Below are positions 53,720 through 61,192 of a DNA stretch of 64,000 bases, piece after piece (the first letter of the stretch is position 1; each line of letters begins with the position of its first letter). Origin of the DNA: Microbulbifer sp. SAOS-129_SWC (lineage in GTDB: Bacteria > Pseudomonadota > Gammaproteobacteria > Pseudomonadales > Cellvibrionaceae). The stretch lies in NCBI RefSeq assembly GCF_039696035.1, contig NZ_CP155567.1, positions 757,501 through 821,500 on the forward strand, written 5' to 3'. The translations under genes were made by a program, and so were the position numbers. A model generated the notes under the pieces. The model was given only the letters and a program-made list of their open reading frames with translations. It did not search any database and was not told the origin of the DNA.

Positions 53720-55174
53720 TTACTGGACTATTTTGATCCACTCGCCGGGTTTGGGTTCCCCGCGGGGGTAGTAGCCGTTCAGCAGGCGCAGCTGCTCCTC
53801 GGCGTAATTCCCGATCTTCATATGCCGGGCGAGGGCTTCAAAGGTGGTTTTGTCGTTGGCGCGCACATAACGGACATGCCTGATGGTGGGGTTGACGATG
53901 TCGCTTTTGCGCAGCGGGCGGAAACTGCGGATGCTGGTCAGGAACAGGTTGTCGTATTTCTCCTGTTTCTTTTTGTCGTTGGCGTCGGCTGTATTGATGC
54001 GCCCCTCGAGGAAGTACTCGCGGCTGCCGTAGTAGATCACCGCTACCCGCTCCGGTGCGGCAGCATCGCGATCGGGTAGTTTGCCGGTGTGGCCACTCAG
54101 GCGGTATTGGTTCAGGGCTTCATCCTGGTCGAGCGAGCGCACATCGTAGAATTCGCGCAGGGTCATATCCGCCGGCTGATTGTTGTGGCGCTGTTCCACC
54201 TTGAGAGTAATGGTGGCGGAGTTGTCCGGTGCAGTGCCGACGATGGCGTTGCGCTGGTTATCCACTTTCCAGCCGTCGGGGAATAGCATCGAGAAGCCCA
54301 GGCGCTTGTGGTTGTAGCGGTTTTTTTCCGACTGTTGTGCATTATCGCCGTAAACCAGGCCGTCGGTTTTCTCGCGGTAGTCCTCCACCTTGGTGACCTT
54401 CTGGTTTTCCGGCAGCTTGCCGGCTTCCTCGATCACTTTCTGCAGGCGGATATCATTGCGCGGGTGCGAGGCGAAAACGCCGTGATAGGTCTGCGGCTTC
54501 TTGCCCTCGAGGCGTGCGCGCCGCCGCGCGAAGGTTTCCTGGTCCTTCAGCAAGCTGAGCACATTGATCATTGCCTGCGGATCGTAACCGGCCTTGTACA
54601 TATACTTGGCGCCGAAGCGGTCTGCCTCCAGCTCCATCTCGCGGCCGTAACCTTTGACCGCCGCGGTACTCCACAAGTTGGTCACGTCGCCGACCACGCC
54701 GCTGCCGGTGACCAGCACCGACAGCACCGAGGCGACGCCGGCGCCGGTAGCGGCGGTTTTCTGGCGCACGGCGTGGCGCGCAGTGATATGGCCGATCTCG
54801 TGGGCCAGTACCGCGGCCATCTCCGCCTCCGAATGCAGGTAAGTGAGCAGGCCGCGGTTGATATAGACATAGCCGCCGGGCAGGGCGAAAGCGTTGATAT
54901 CCTGGCTGTCGATAATAGTGAAGTGGTATTTCAGGTTGGGGCGGTCGCTGACCGCAGCCACTTTCTGGCCGACGTGGTTCACGTAGGCGGTCAGCACCGG
55001 ATCCTTGTAGATGGGGGTGCTCTCGACCAGCTTCTCGTTCATTTCCTTGCCGATCTTGATTTCCTTCTCTTCGGACATCAACACCAGGTCTGGCCGGTTG
55101 GTGGCCGGGTTGAAGGCGCAGCCGGTGGCGGCTGTGATGACGACCACGGCGAGTATTTTATTGATATAGTGCAT
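53720..55174 (-). CDS. M48-family metalloprotease lipoprotein
   Basis: 484 residues. Lipobox ATGC (Cys about 19). The peptidase domain (about 35-270) has VLAHEIGHITARHAV with the zinc site and EMELEADRFGAKYM with the third ligand. Residues 290-420 form a second domain of unknown fold, and the last 60 residues (VRYVRANDKTTFEALARHMKIGNYAEEQLRLLNGYYPRGEPKPGEWIKIV) resemble a LysM-type or M48-associated tail. Related lipoproteins (BepA, LoiP) survey outer-membrane protein assembly. It is the last gene of the leftward envelope operon, 27 bp after a lipoprotein gene. Confidence 0.92.
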   Translation of the reverse strand: MHYINKILAVVVITAATGCAFNPATNRPDLVLMSEEKEIKIGKEMNEKLVESTPIYKDPVLTAYVNHVGQKVAAVSDRPNLKYHFTIIDSQDINAFALPGGYVYINRGLLTYLHSEAEMAAVLAHEIGHITARHAVRQKTAATGAGVASVLSVLVTGSGVVGDVTNLWSTAAVKGYGREMELEADRFGAKYMYKAGYDPQAMINVLSLLKDQETFARRRARLEGKKPQTYHGVFASHPRNDIRLQKVIEEAGKLPENQKVTKVEDYREKTDGLVYGDNAQQSEKNRYNHKRLGFSMLFPDGWKVDNQRNAIVGTAPDNSATITLKVEQRHNNQPADMTLREFYDVRSLDQDEALNQYRLSGHTGKLPDRDAAAPERVAVIYYGSREYFLEGRINTADANDKKKQEKYDNLFLTSIRSFRPLRKSDIVNPTIRHVRYVRANDKTTFEALARHMKIGNYAEEQLRLLNGYYPRGEPKPGEWIKIVQ

Positions 55175-55201
55175 CGCGTTTCCCTCCCTTGTTGCCCGTC
55201 A

Positions 55202-55864
55202 TTACCTGCTGCTGGTCTGCGCCGGAAGCAGGAATTGCTTCAGCTGTGCGGCCATTCCTTTGCAGGCATTGGTCTGTACCCGCGCGATCAGCGGAATCGG
55301 AATCACAATTGCCGGCATATAGGAAGTGCCCTTGGCGTCGGCACTCAGCTTACCGGATAACTTCTGGTCGCGGAAATCCCACACCGAGGCCTCGTAATCG
55401 GACTCATTGTCCCAGGTGCCAAAGCCGAAACAGCCTGCGCCGGCAGTGCTGATTGAGCAGCCGATCGAGCCGGCACTGGATGTGGTTTCGGTGGAGCCGT
55501 CGATCCAGACAATATATTTGACCCCGAAGGCTTCCAGGCGCTTGCGCACTTCCGGTTCCTCCATCAGGCGATCGAGTGACTTCAGATGCAGCGGGGCGGT
55601 GCGCGGCTCGAACCAGGGGTACATCGCATCGACAAACTGCTGCTCGGGGATTACGTTGACGCCGAGCTCCGGATCGCGCAGTTTGTCGCCGACACATTCG
55701 ATCAGGTCGGGCTCGGTCTCGTATTCGCTGGAGTGGCGGCGGCCGAGAATTACGACACTGTCGCCCTTGGCCAGCTCGCCATTGGTGCGCCGATACTCAT
55801 CGATAACGACAGTGGTGCAACCGTTGAGCAACAGCAGCGCGAAAATAAAAACTGATCTGACCAC
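55202..55864 (-). CDS. lipoprotein of unknown function
   Basis: 220 residues from a GTG start with AGGAGG upstream. Lipobox LNGC (Cys about 16). The body has VVILGRRHSSEYETEPDLIECVGDKL, RKRLEAFGVKYIVWIDGSTE and a Gly/Ser-rich segment with two more Cys residues (GSIGCSISTAGAGCFGFG), perhaps a disulfide. No family recognised. It is co-transcribed with the vWA/MotA operon (12-bp spacing from the upstream lipoprotein gene). Confidence 0.75.
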   Translation of the reverse strand: MVRSVFIFALLLLNGCTTVVIDEYRRTNGELAKGDSVVILGRRHSSEYETEPDLIECVGDKLRDPELGVNVIPEQQFVDAMYPWFEPRTAPLHLKSLDRLMEEPEVRKRLEAFGVKYIVWIDGSTETTSSAGSIGCSISTAGAGCFGFGTWDNESDYEASVWDFRDQKLSGKLSADAKGTSYMPAIVIPIPLIARVQTNACKGMAAQLKQFLLPAQTSSR

Positions 55865-55876
55865 AATAACCTCCTG

Positions 55877-56539
55877 TTATTCCGCAGCGGTACTGGCAGC
55901 TTCCTTCAGGGAAATTGCCCGCTGCTTGTTGGCCACGAATGCCTGTAGTTCCGGAACCCGTTTGAAGCCGGTATACAATGTGGCGCCGGCATCGCGCAGG
56001 GCCACGTTGATGGCCTGGGCGAGGGCTGCCTCGCGGGATTTCAGAAACGCCGTGGGCGTCTTGCCGTAGGCGGTAATGACCCAGTTGGCGACCGTATTGC
56101 CTTTGGCGTCATAGGCGTGCATATCGTACTTGATCCACACCTCGAAAATATTGACCCGGGTCTCCCGTGGCATGGTGAACTGCAGCTCGCGTACTTCCGG
56201 AACGATGACCAGCTCCACATCTTTCGGCAGGCTCTCCGGGTAGCTCGGCAGCGCCACCGTTTTGGTGAACATTGAATCGAGCACGGTGGTGAACAGGTTC
56301 TTCTGCGCGCTACCGGTATCGATGTTCCACTCATCGCGGTCCTCGCTGTCCTCGTGGTAGCGGTAGTTGCGGAAGTCCTGGCTCAGGTAGACCCCGACCG
56401 TCAGCGGGAACTGGGTGCCGACCGGTGTCGGGAACTGGCCATCAACCTGTACGGTATGCGCACAGCCGGCGGCGAATAGCACCACCGCCAATAGAGTGAT
56501 TTTCGCGACCTCTGAAAATCCGTTTTTCGGGAAAGCCAT
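55877..56539 (-). CDS. lipoprotein of unknown function
   Basis: 220 residues; AGGAG precedes the ATG. Lipobox AAGC (Cys about 26). Mature part: FPLTVGVYLSQDFRNY, KNLFTTVLDSMFTKTVALPSYP, DVELVIVPEVRELQF and a helix-rich end (AALAQAINVALRDAGATLYTGF). The pattern recalls lipoproteins that accompany secretion or envelope machines, but no family is certain. It lies 9 bp after the vWA gene and 12 bp before a second lipoprotein gene. Confidence 0.75.
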   Translation of the reverse strand: MAFPKNGFSEVAKITLLAVVLFAAGCAHTVQVDGQFPTPVGTQFPLTVGVYLSQDFRNYRYHEDSEDRDEWNIDTGSAQKNLFTTVLDSMFTKTVALPSYPESLPKDVELVIVPEVRELQFTMPRETRVNIFEVWIKYDMHAYDAKGNTVANWVITAYGKTPTAFLKSREAALAQAINVALRDAGATLYTGFKRVPELQAFVANKQRAISLKEAASTAAE

Positions 56540-56548
56540 GATGCACTC

Positions 56549-57553
56549 CTAGCGAAAGTCATTTAGGCCCACAAAAGTGCCGCCATTGCGGTAGGTGAGT
56601 TCGCGCATCAGGGCCGCGAATCTCAACCCGGTGGTCTGCAGGTGCGGCGGACGGGAGAACTGGATCGGGAAGCCAATCGCATGGATGCGGATATTGCGCT
56701 TGGCCTTGCCGTAGCGGTTGTTGACCCGGTCCACTGCCAGCATTACGTTGCGAATCGACTTGCCGGTGAACTCGTCACCCAGCACATAGATGCTGATTTT
56801 CTTGTTCGGATCGTAGAAGCTGTGCACCGCCTTCTCGATCCCCTCCACCGGACTCGAATTACTGAACGGGTTCCAGGAGCGCAGCCGCTCGAGAATCGCG
56901 CGGCGGCGCCCGGGAGTGTCGGGGATCCACTTGCGCCGGTAGTTGGAGAACATGTAGTCCCCCATATCGTTCATGATCTGGATGCCCTTGACGCTGGGGT
57001 AGAGGTTCAGCGTGTTGACCATCTCTTCCATCATGCGGTCCCAGCCGTAATTGAACATACTGCCGGAGGTATCGACGATAAACAGAATGTACTCACTGTC
57101 GACGGGAATGCCGCCGATCACGTTGTTTTTACGCTGGTAGTTTTCTCCCAGCAGGCGGCGCATTTCCGCGGTCATGGTCTGCAGGGCCACGGTCAGTTCG
57201 CCGCGCCGCTTGCCTTCCTCGCTCTCGCCCTCGGTCTTGCGTGCATACTGAGCCTGCAACGTGTTGAATTCGCCGCGCAACTTGGCGATCCGCTTGCGCT
57301 CGATATCCAGCTGCTCGCGTTTGGCGTTGAGGTCGCGGTTTAACGTGCTGGTTTCACCGCGGATTTCCGCCAGTTGTCGCTCCAGCTGCCGGACCTGACC
57401 GTCCAGGTCCACCTTGGCCTCTTCGATCACGACCGGCTGCACCGTCTTGGCAATCATCAGCAGCAGCACAATGGCGCCGAAACCGCAGCAGATAACATCG
57501 AGGAAGGCGATGCTGAAATCGTCCTGCTGGTGCTTGTTGCGGTTGCGCTTCAT
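56549..57553 (-). CDS. MotB-like membrane protein with von Willebrand A domain (1)
   Basis: 334 residues. N-terminal membrane helix DDFSIAFLDVICCGFGAIVLLLMIA (about 11-35) with Asp19 placed like the proton-carrying Asp of MotB/ExbD. A coiled coil follows (about 45-105, LERQLAEIRGETSTL...), then a vWA domain with an intact MIDAS start DTSGSM (161-166). It should bind a ligand through a metal ion while anchored to the MotA-like channel. The ATG overlaps the stop of the paralogous gene (ATGA). The OmpA peptidoglycan-binding domain of normal MotB is replaced by vWA. Confidence 0.82.
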   Translation of the reverse strand: MKRNRNKHQQDDFSIAFLDVICCGFGAIVLLLMIAKTVQPVVIEEAKVDLDGQVRQLERQLAEIRGETSTLNRDLNAKREQLDIERKRIAKLRGEFNTLQAQYARKTEGESEEGKRRGELTVALQTMTAEMRRLLGENYQRKNNVIGGIPVDSEYILFIVDTSGSMFNYGWDRMMEEMVNTLNLYPSVKGIQIMNDMGDYMFSNYRRKWIPDTPGRRRAILERLRSWNPFSNSSPVEGIEKAVHSFYDPNKKISIYVLGDEFTGKSIRNVMLAVDRVNNRYGKAKRNIRIHAIGFPIQFSRPPHLQTTGLRFAALMRELTYRNGGTFVGLNDFR

Positions 57554-58632
57554 GGCCAGTCCCTCGACGGTGACAGGAAGGATCCCTGGGTTTCCATGGC
57601 AAGCTTCCAGAATTCACTGGCGGCGAAGGGGTCCCCCTCCATCGGTTCCAGAATCACATTGACCGGCACGCCCTTGGGCAGCACCTTGATGGCGCGCTTG
57701 AACAGTGCGCGGCGATCGCTGCCGGAAATAGTCGCGCCGCGCGGCCTTTTCATGCCCTGCGTGGGCAGGCCATCGGTGATCAGGATGATATTGTCCGGTA
57801 GCGGGTTCATCGCACTGATTGCATTGAATACCCGCTCCAGGCTGGTGCCGTTTTCCGGCACCAGGTCGTCCAGCGACTTGATCGCGCTGTCCAGCTGGTC
57901 GCGGTCGTCCACGTTCAGCCAGCGGTCCTCGGTGCCGGGAATGGCGGCGCGGAAGCCGGTGTTGAAGCTGTAGATCTGGTATTGGCTGTCCTGCGGAAAT
58001 TGCGCGGTGAGCCACGAGACAGTGCGCAGGGCGCGCTGCCACTTCTCGGTTTTGCGTTTGACGTGGGAGGACATATTGCGCGCGCGGATCACCTTGATCA
58101 GCTGGTCGCCGAGCATGCTGGCGGACGAGTCGAGCAGCACCAGGATGCGGTCACCCCCGAGGCGCAGGCCGGTGAGGTACTGGCGATCGCCATCGCCGAC
58201 GAATTTGCGCACATTGTTGCCGAGTTTTTTGTTCTCCGCTTCGAGCTCCTTCTTCGCCAGTTGCAGCTTTTTCAGTTTCTCCTGCAACCGCTCGACATCC
58301 TGCTCCTCGTCGGTGCTGTCGATCTCGGCGATGTTGCCTTTCACTTTCTTGATCTGTTCGATGATACGCCGTGCCAGTCCCTGGGTTTTGGCCAGTTCGT
58401 CGCTGGTCACGTCGAGGGTGTTGCGCGCCTTCACCAGGTGCTCGCGGCCGAATTGCACCTCTTCCTGCAACAGGTTTACTTCGGACGCGAGGTCCTGGTT
58501 TTCGGCCTTGATATCGTGGTCGGCGCCGTGCCTGATGATCAGGAACACCAGCGCCACGGCCCCGAAACCGCAGGACATGATGTCGAGAAACGACAGGCTG
58601 AAGGTGGTAAACCGCCGTTTTTTACGCGCCAT
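57550..58632 (-). CDS. MotB-like membrane protein with von Willebrand A domain (2)
   Basis: 360 residues, paralogous to the next gene. Membrane helix FSLSFLDIMSCGFGAVALVFLII (about 11-33) with Asp17 and the shared (M/I)xCGFGA motif. A long coiled coil (about 42-140, LASEVNLLQEEVQFGREHL...LQEKLKKLQLAKKEL) leads to a vWA domain with DSSASM (168-173) and IILITDGLPTQGM, a complete metal-binding set. The start overlaps the end of the actin-like gene by 11 bp. Two different MotB-like subunits next to one MotA-like channel suggest a heterodimeric plug in a 5:2 stator; this is inference. Confidence 0.82.
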   Translation of the reverse strand: MARKKRRFTTFSLSFLDIMSCGFGAVALVFLIIRHGADHDIKAENQDLASEVNLLQEEVQFGREHLVKARNTLDVTSDELAKTQGLARRIIEQIKKVKGNIAEIDSTDEEQDVERLQEKLKKLQLAKKELEAENKKLGNNVRKFVGDGDRQYLTGLRLGGDRILVLLDSSASMLGDQLIKVIRARNMSSHVKRKTEKWQRALRTVSWLTAQFPQDSQYQIYSFNTGFRAAIPGTEDRWLNVDDRDQLDSAIKSLDDLVPENGTSLERVFNAISAMNPLPDNIILITDGLPTQGMKRPRGATISGSDRRALFKRAIKVLPKGVPVNVILEPMEGDPFAASEFWKLAMETQGSFLSPSRDWP

Positions 58633-59926
58633 AGTGCTCTACGCTGATTGCGGTAATGACTTCATCGATATCCGGTGCGCCGATGCGGTCGCCCGCGTTG
58701 AGATTGACCGGGGCGGCAATCTCGCGGCCGTTCAGCATCAGTTGGGTACCGGCATCCACCCGCAGTGCCAGCTTGCCGGCATGGCTGGTGACGGTGGCGG
58801 CGGGGTGCTGCGGCGGCGTCGGTGTTATCGCCAGGCGGCCCTCCTGCCAGCTGACAAACAGCGGCTGCTGCGCGGCCAGCGCGCGGTGCCCGAACAGCAG
58901 GTGAGTGGCGGCGGCCTCGGCGGCGCTATTGACCTGTACGGCAACTTCGTTGGCGGGCGCGGCACTCACGGCATTGATCAGGCGCAGGGAGCCGGTTTCA
59001 CTGTGAATTTCCTGCCAGCGTGAGGCCACCGAGTGGGCCACGGCGTTGTGCGGCAGCAGGTGAATACGCTCGGCGAGTTGCGCGCCGCCGGGAATTTCCG
59101 CCCAGCGGTGAGAGACGAAAACCACGCTGTTGGGATCGGTGAGGTTGTCGATCAGTGCGCGCACGCGAGATAGCAGCGGCGTACTGGCATCCTGTAACTG
59201 GCGCAGGCTGACTTTCGCCGTGCGGTCGTCGAGTTCCGCCATCGCCTCACCCTGGCGCATGGCGCGACTGACCCACTGCGGCATCATATCGTAGAGTTGC
59301 TGCTCGGCCTCTGCCGAGTGCAATGGATCGAAGCGGCACTGCATGATAAAGGCATCGGTGAACACCCGCGCCCAGGCATCCTGGAAATTCTGCAGGCCGG
59401 TATCGTTGACGGTCTCGGCGATATCCAGTTGCGCCTGCTCGTGGGTTGCCACGCGGCTGACCAGTGTCTGGTGGCGCTGCAATTCCACGTGCAGGTGCAC
59501 GCCCCGCGGGGCGCTACCGCCGATACACGCGGTGGCGGCGTCGACCAGGCCGACGGCGTTGATCGGGCTTTCGTTGATGATGCCGAGCAGCAGCGCCAGT
59601 TGCTCGCGGGTGAAATTGCCCGGCACCGCCAGCACAATCTCGTCCGGGAGATCGCAGTGCTCCGCGGCCTCCTGCAGGTGGCAGTAGGCGAGATCGGCAT
59701 GGTGACGACAGCGGGCATTGGCCGATTTCAGCGATTCCAGGCTGAGGCGGCGCCAGAACTGGTTGTTGACCTGGGTGGGATGGCTGCGCGCACGCATCAG
59801 TGCGGCGGTGCCCACTACGATATTGTGTGGTTCGACAATCGCGACGCCGGGGCTTTCGAGCACTTCGTCGGTACCGTCGAATACGCGCAGGCCACAGTCG
59901 TTGATTTCAAGGACACCTTGTCCCAT
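58622..59926 (-). CDS. actin/Hsp70-fold protein with FHA-like C-terminus
   Basis: 434 residues from ATG 59926 (AGAGGAA upstream; a TTG two codons earlier is possible). Residues 1-170 follow the Hsp70/actin pattern: LEINDCGLRVFDG in place of the phosphate-1 loop, ESPGVAIVEPHNIVVGTAALMRARSHP, EIVLAVPGNFTREQLALLLGIIN and VGLVDAATACIGG. The phosphate loop is degenerate (no DxGTT), so ATP hydrolysis is doubtful. The last 70 residues (LRVDAGTQLMLNGREIAAPVNLNAGDRIG) resemble an FHA-like beta-sandwich. It overlaps the vWA gene by 11 bp. It may be a cytoplasmic assembly or sensing partner of the stator. Confidence 0.65.
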   Translation of the reverse strand: MGQGVLEINDCGLRVFDGTDEVLESPGVAIVEPHNIVVGTAALMRARSHPTQVNNQFWRRLSLESLKSANARCRHHADLAYCHLQEAAEHCDLPDEIVLAVPGNFTREQLALLLGIINESPINAVGLVDAATACIGGSAPRGVHLHVELQRHQTLVSRVATHEQAQLDIAETVNDTGLQNFQDAWARVFTDAFIMQCRFDPLHSAEAEQQLYDMMPQWVSRAMRQGEAMAELDDRTAKVSLRQLQDASTPLLSRVRALIDNLTDPNSVVFVSHRWAEIPGGAQLAERIHLLPHNAVAHSVASRWQEIHSETGSLRLINAVSAAPANEVAVQVNSAAEAAATHLLFGHRALAAQQPLFVSWQEGRLAITPTPPQHPAATVTSHAGKLALRVDAGTQLMLNGREIAAPVNLNAGDRIGAPDIDEVITAISVEHYGA

Positions 59927-60024
59927 GCTCAATTCCTCTGCTTTCCGGGCGCGGTAGTCTTTCCGCGCAGCTACTGTTCCACTTTCCTGTCGGGGTTATT
60001 GCCCGCCGGCAATGCCCCCGGATT

Positions 60025-60819
60025 TCAGCTGACTTTCAAGAAGCGCAGCAGGTTGTTGTCGCAATAATTTTGCGTATCCAGAACCAGCCGCTCCTGCATC
60101 AGTTGCAGCTGGTGAGTAAAAAACATAATCACGATACTGATCACCAGCGCGACAAAGGTGGAGTTGAAGGCGACACCGAGGCTGACGGTGACACCGGCGA
60201 TATCGCCCTCTACCGCGCGGTGCGCCTGGGACAGGGCTTCACCAATACCGCGCACGGTACCGATAAAGCCGATGGATGGAATGGCCCAGGTAATGTAGCG
60301 GACCATTGCCAGTTCCGAGTCCAGCCGGTCGCCCTCGGTTTCGCACACATCCTTCACCGAATCGGAGGCGGCGGCGATATTGCGGGTGGAGCCGAAACGC
60401 TGCAGTGCGGTGAGCAGCGCGCGCGGCAGCAGGTAGCTGCGCTCGTCTTCCGGCAGCGCCTGTATCGGCCGCGACAGGTCGCGGGCGTCCTCCGGCAGTA
60501 TCGGGGTGCCTTCGCTGACATTGAGCAATGCCTTGTCCAGCAGCTGCCGTTCGTGCATGCCGCGCCGCGCCTTGAGGCCCATGATGGCGAGTGCCCAGAG
60601 CATCAGCACGAAACAGGATTCCTGTTCGTAATCGCGCAGCACGATATACATGGAGCGCTGCTGCACATAGGTTTCGCCGGCAGCTTCCTTGGCCAGCTGG
60701 GCTTCGATCAGCGCATCGGCGTGAGGGCGGATAATGGCGACGTAAATGGCGTGGACCAGGATGACCGCACCGAGCAGCGCGAACAGCTGGAACATGAAGT
60801 CGGATGATTTTAATTTCAT
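60025..60819 (-). CDS. MotA/TolQ/ExbB-family proton channel subunit
   Basis: 264 residues, four membrane segments (about 10-30, 68-84, 172-192, 208-232). The C-terminal pair carries the family signature PSIGFIGTVRGIGEAL and TVSLGVAFNSTFVALVISIVIMFF, including the polar residues that line the ion path. GAGAAG lies before the ATG. It is the only channel subunit of the operon and should form the pentamer around the vWA-containing MotB-like proteins. Spacing of about 93 bp on both sides leaves room for internal regulation. Confidence 0.92.
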   Translation of the reverse strand: MKLKSSDFMFQLFALLGAVILVHAIYVAIIRPHADALIEAQLAKEAAGETYVQQRSMYIVLRDYEQESCFVLMLWALAIMGLKARRGMHERQLLDKALLNVSEGTPILPEDARDLSRPIQALPEDERSYLLPRALLTALQRFGSTRNIAAASDSVKDVCETEGDRLDSELAMVRYITWAIPSIGFIGTVRGIGEALSQAHRAVEGDIAGVTVSLGVAFNSTFVALVISIVIMFFTHQLQLMQERLVLDTQNYCDNNLLRFLKVS

Positions 60820-60912
60820 AGTGCTTCTCGCTGTGTTCCGAAAGACGCGCGGCTGTGAACGGCGCTCGGATTGATACTGTTTCTATCAAGGCATCGCTTT
60901 ACGCGTTTCCAT

Positions 60913-61179
60913 TCAGATGTCCACCGGGTAGGACACGGACAGGTCTTCGGAGATTTCTTCCGAAGCCTTGTAATCATCCGGGTCGCGTTCGGCATTGATC
61001 CTGGTTTTCTGCTGGGCTTTCTTCTGGCTTTTGCTGTCCTGCTTCTGCACCTGGGCCACCTGGCTGGCGGAGCTGCTGTCTGCCTGCGTATCTTTGCCGG
61101 GCGGCGACTGTTGGCCGAAGGTCGCGGCGGACAGCAGCGACAGGGAAATCAGCGCGGACCACCTCATGATTGCTTTCAT
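60913..61179 (-). CDS. small exported protein of unknown function
   Basis: 88 residues; AGGAG at the stop of the upstream gene serves as ribosome binding site. Signal peptide (about 1-22, SAATFGQ), then a hydrophilic Gln/Ser/Lys-rich stretch (QVQKQDSKSQKKAQQK) and an acidic tail (ERDPDDYKASEEISEDL) ending VSYPVDI. Likely unstructured in the periplasm. Its fixed place between the PEGA protein and the channel gene suggests a minor component of the same machine. Confidence 0.75.
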   Translation of the reverse strand: MKAIMRWSALISLSLLSAATFGQQSPPGKDTQADSSSASQVAQVQKQDSKSQKKAQQKTRINAERDPDDYKASEEISEDLSVSYPVDI

Positions 61180-61192
61180 GATTCTGTTTCTC

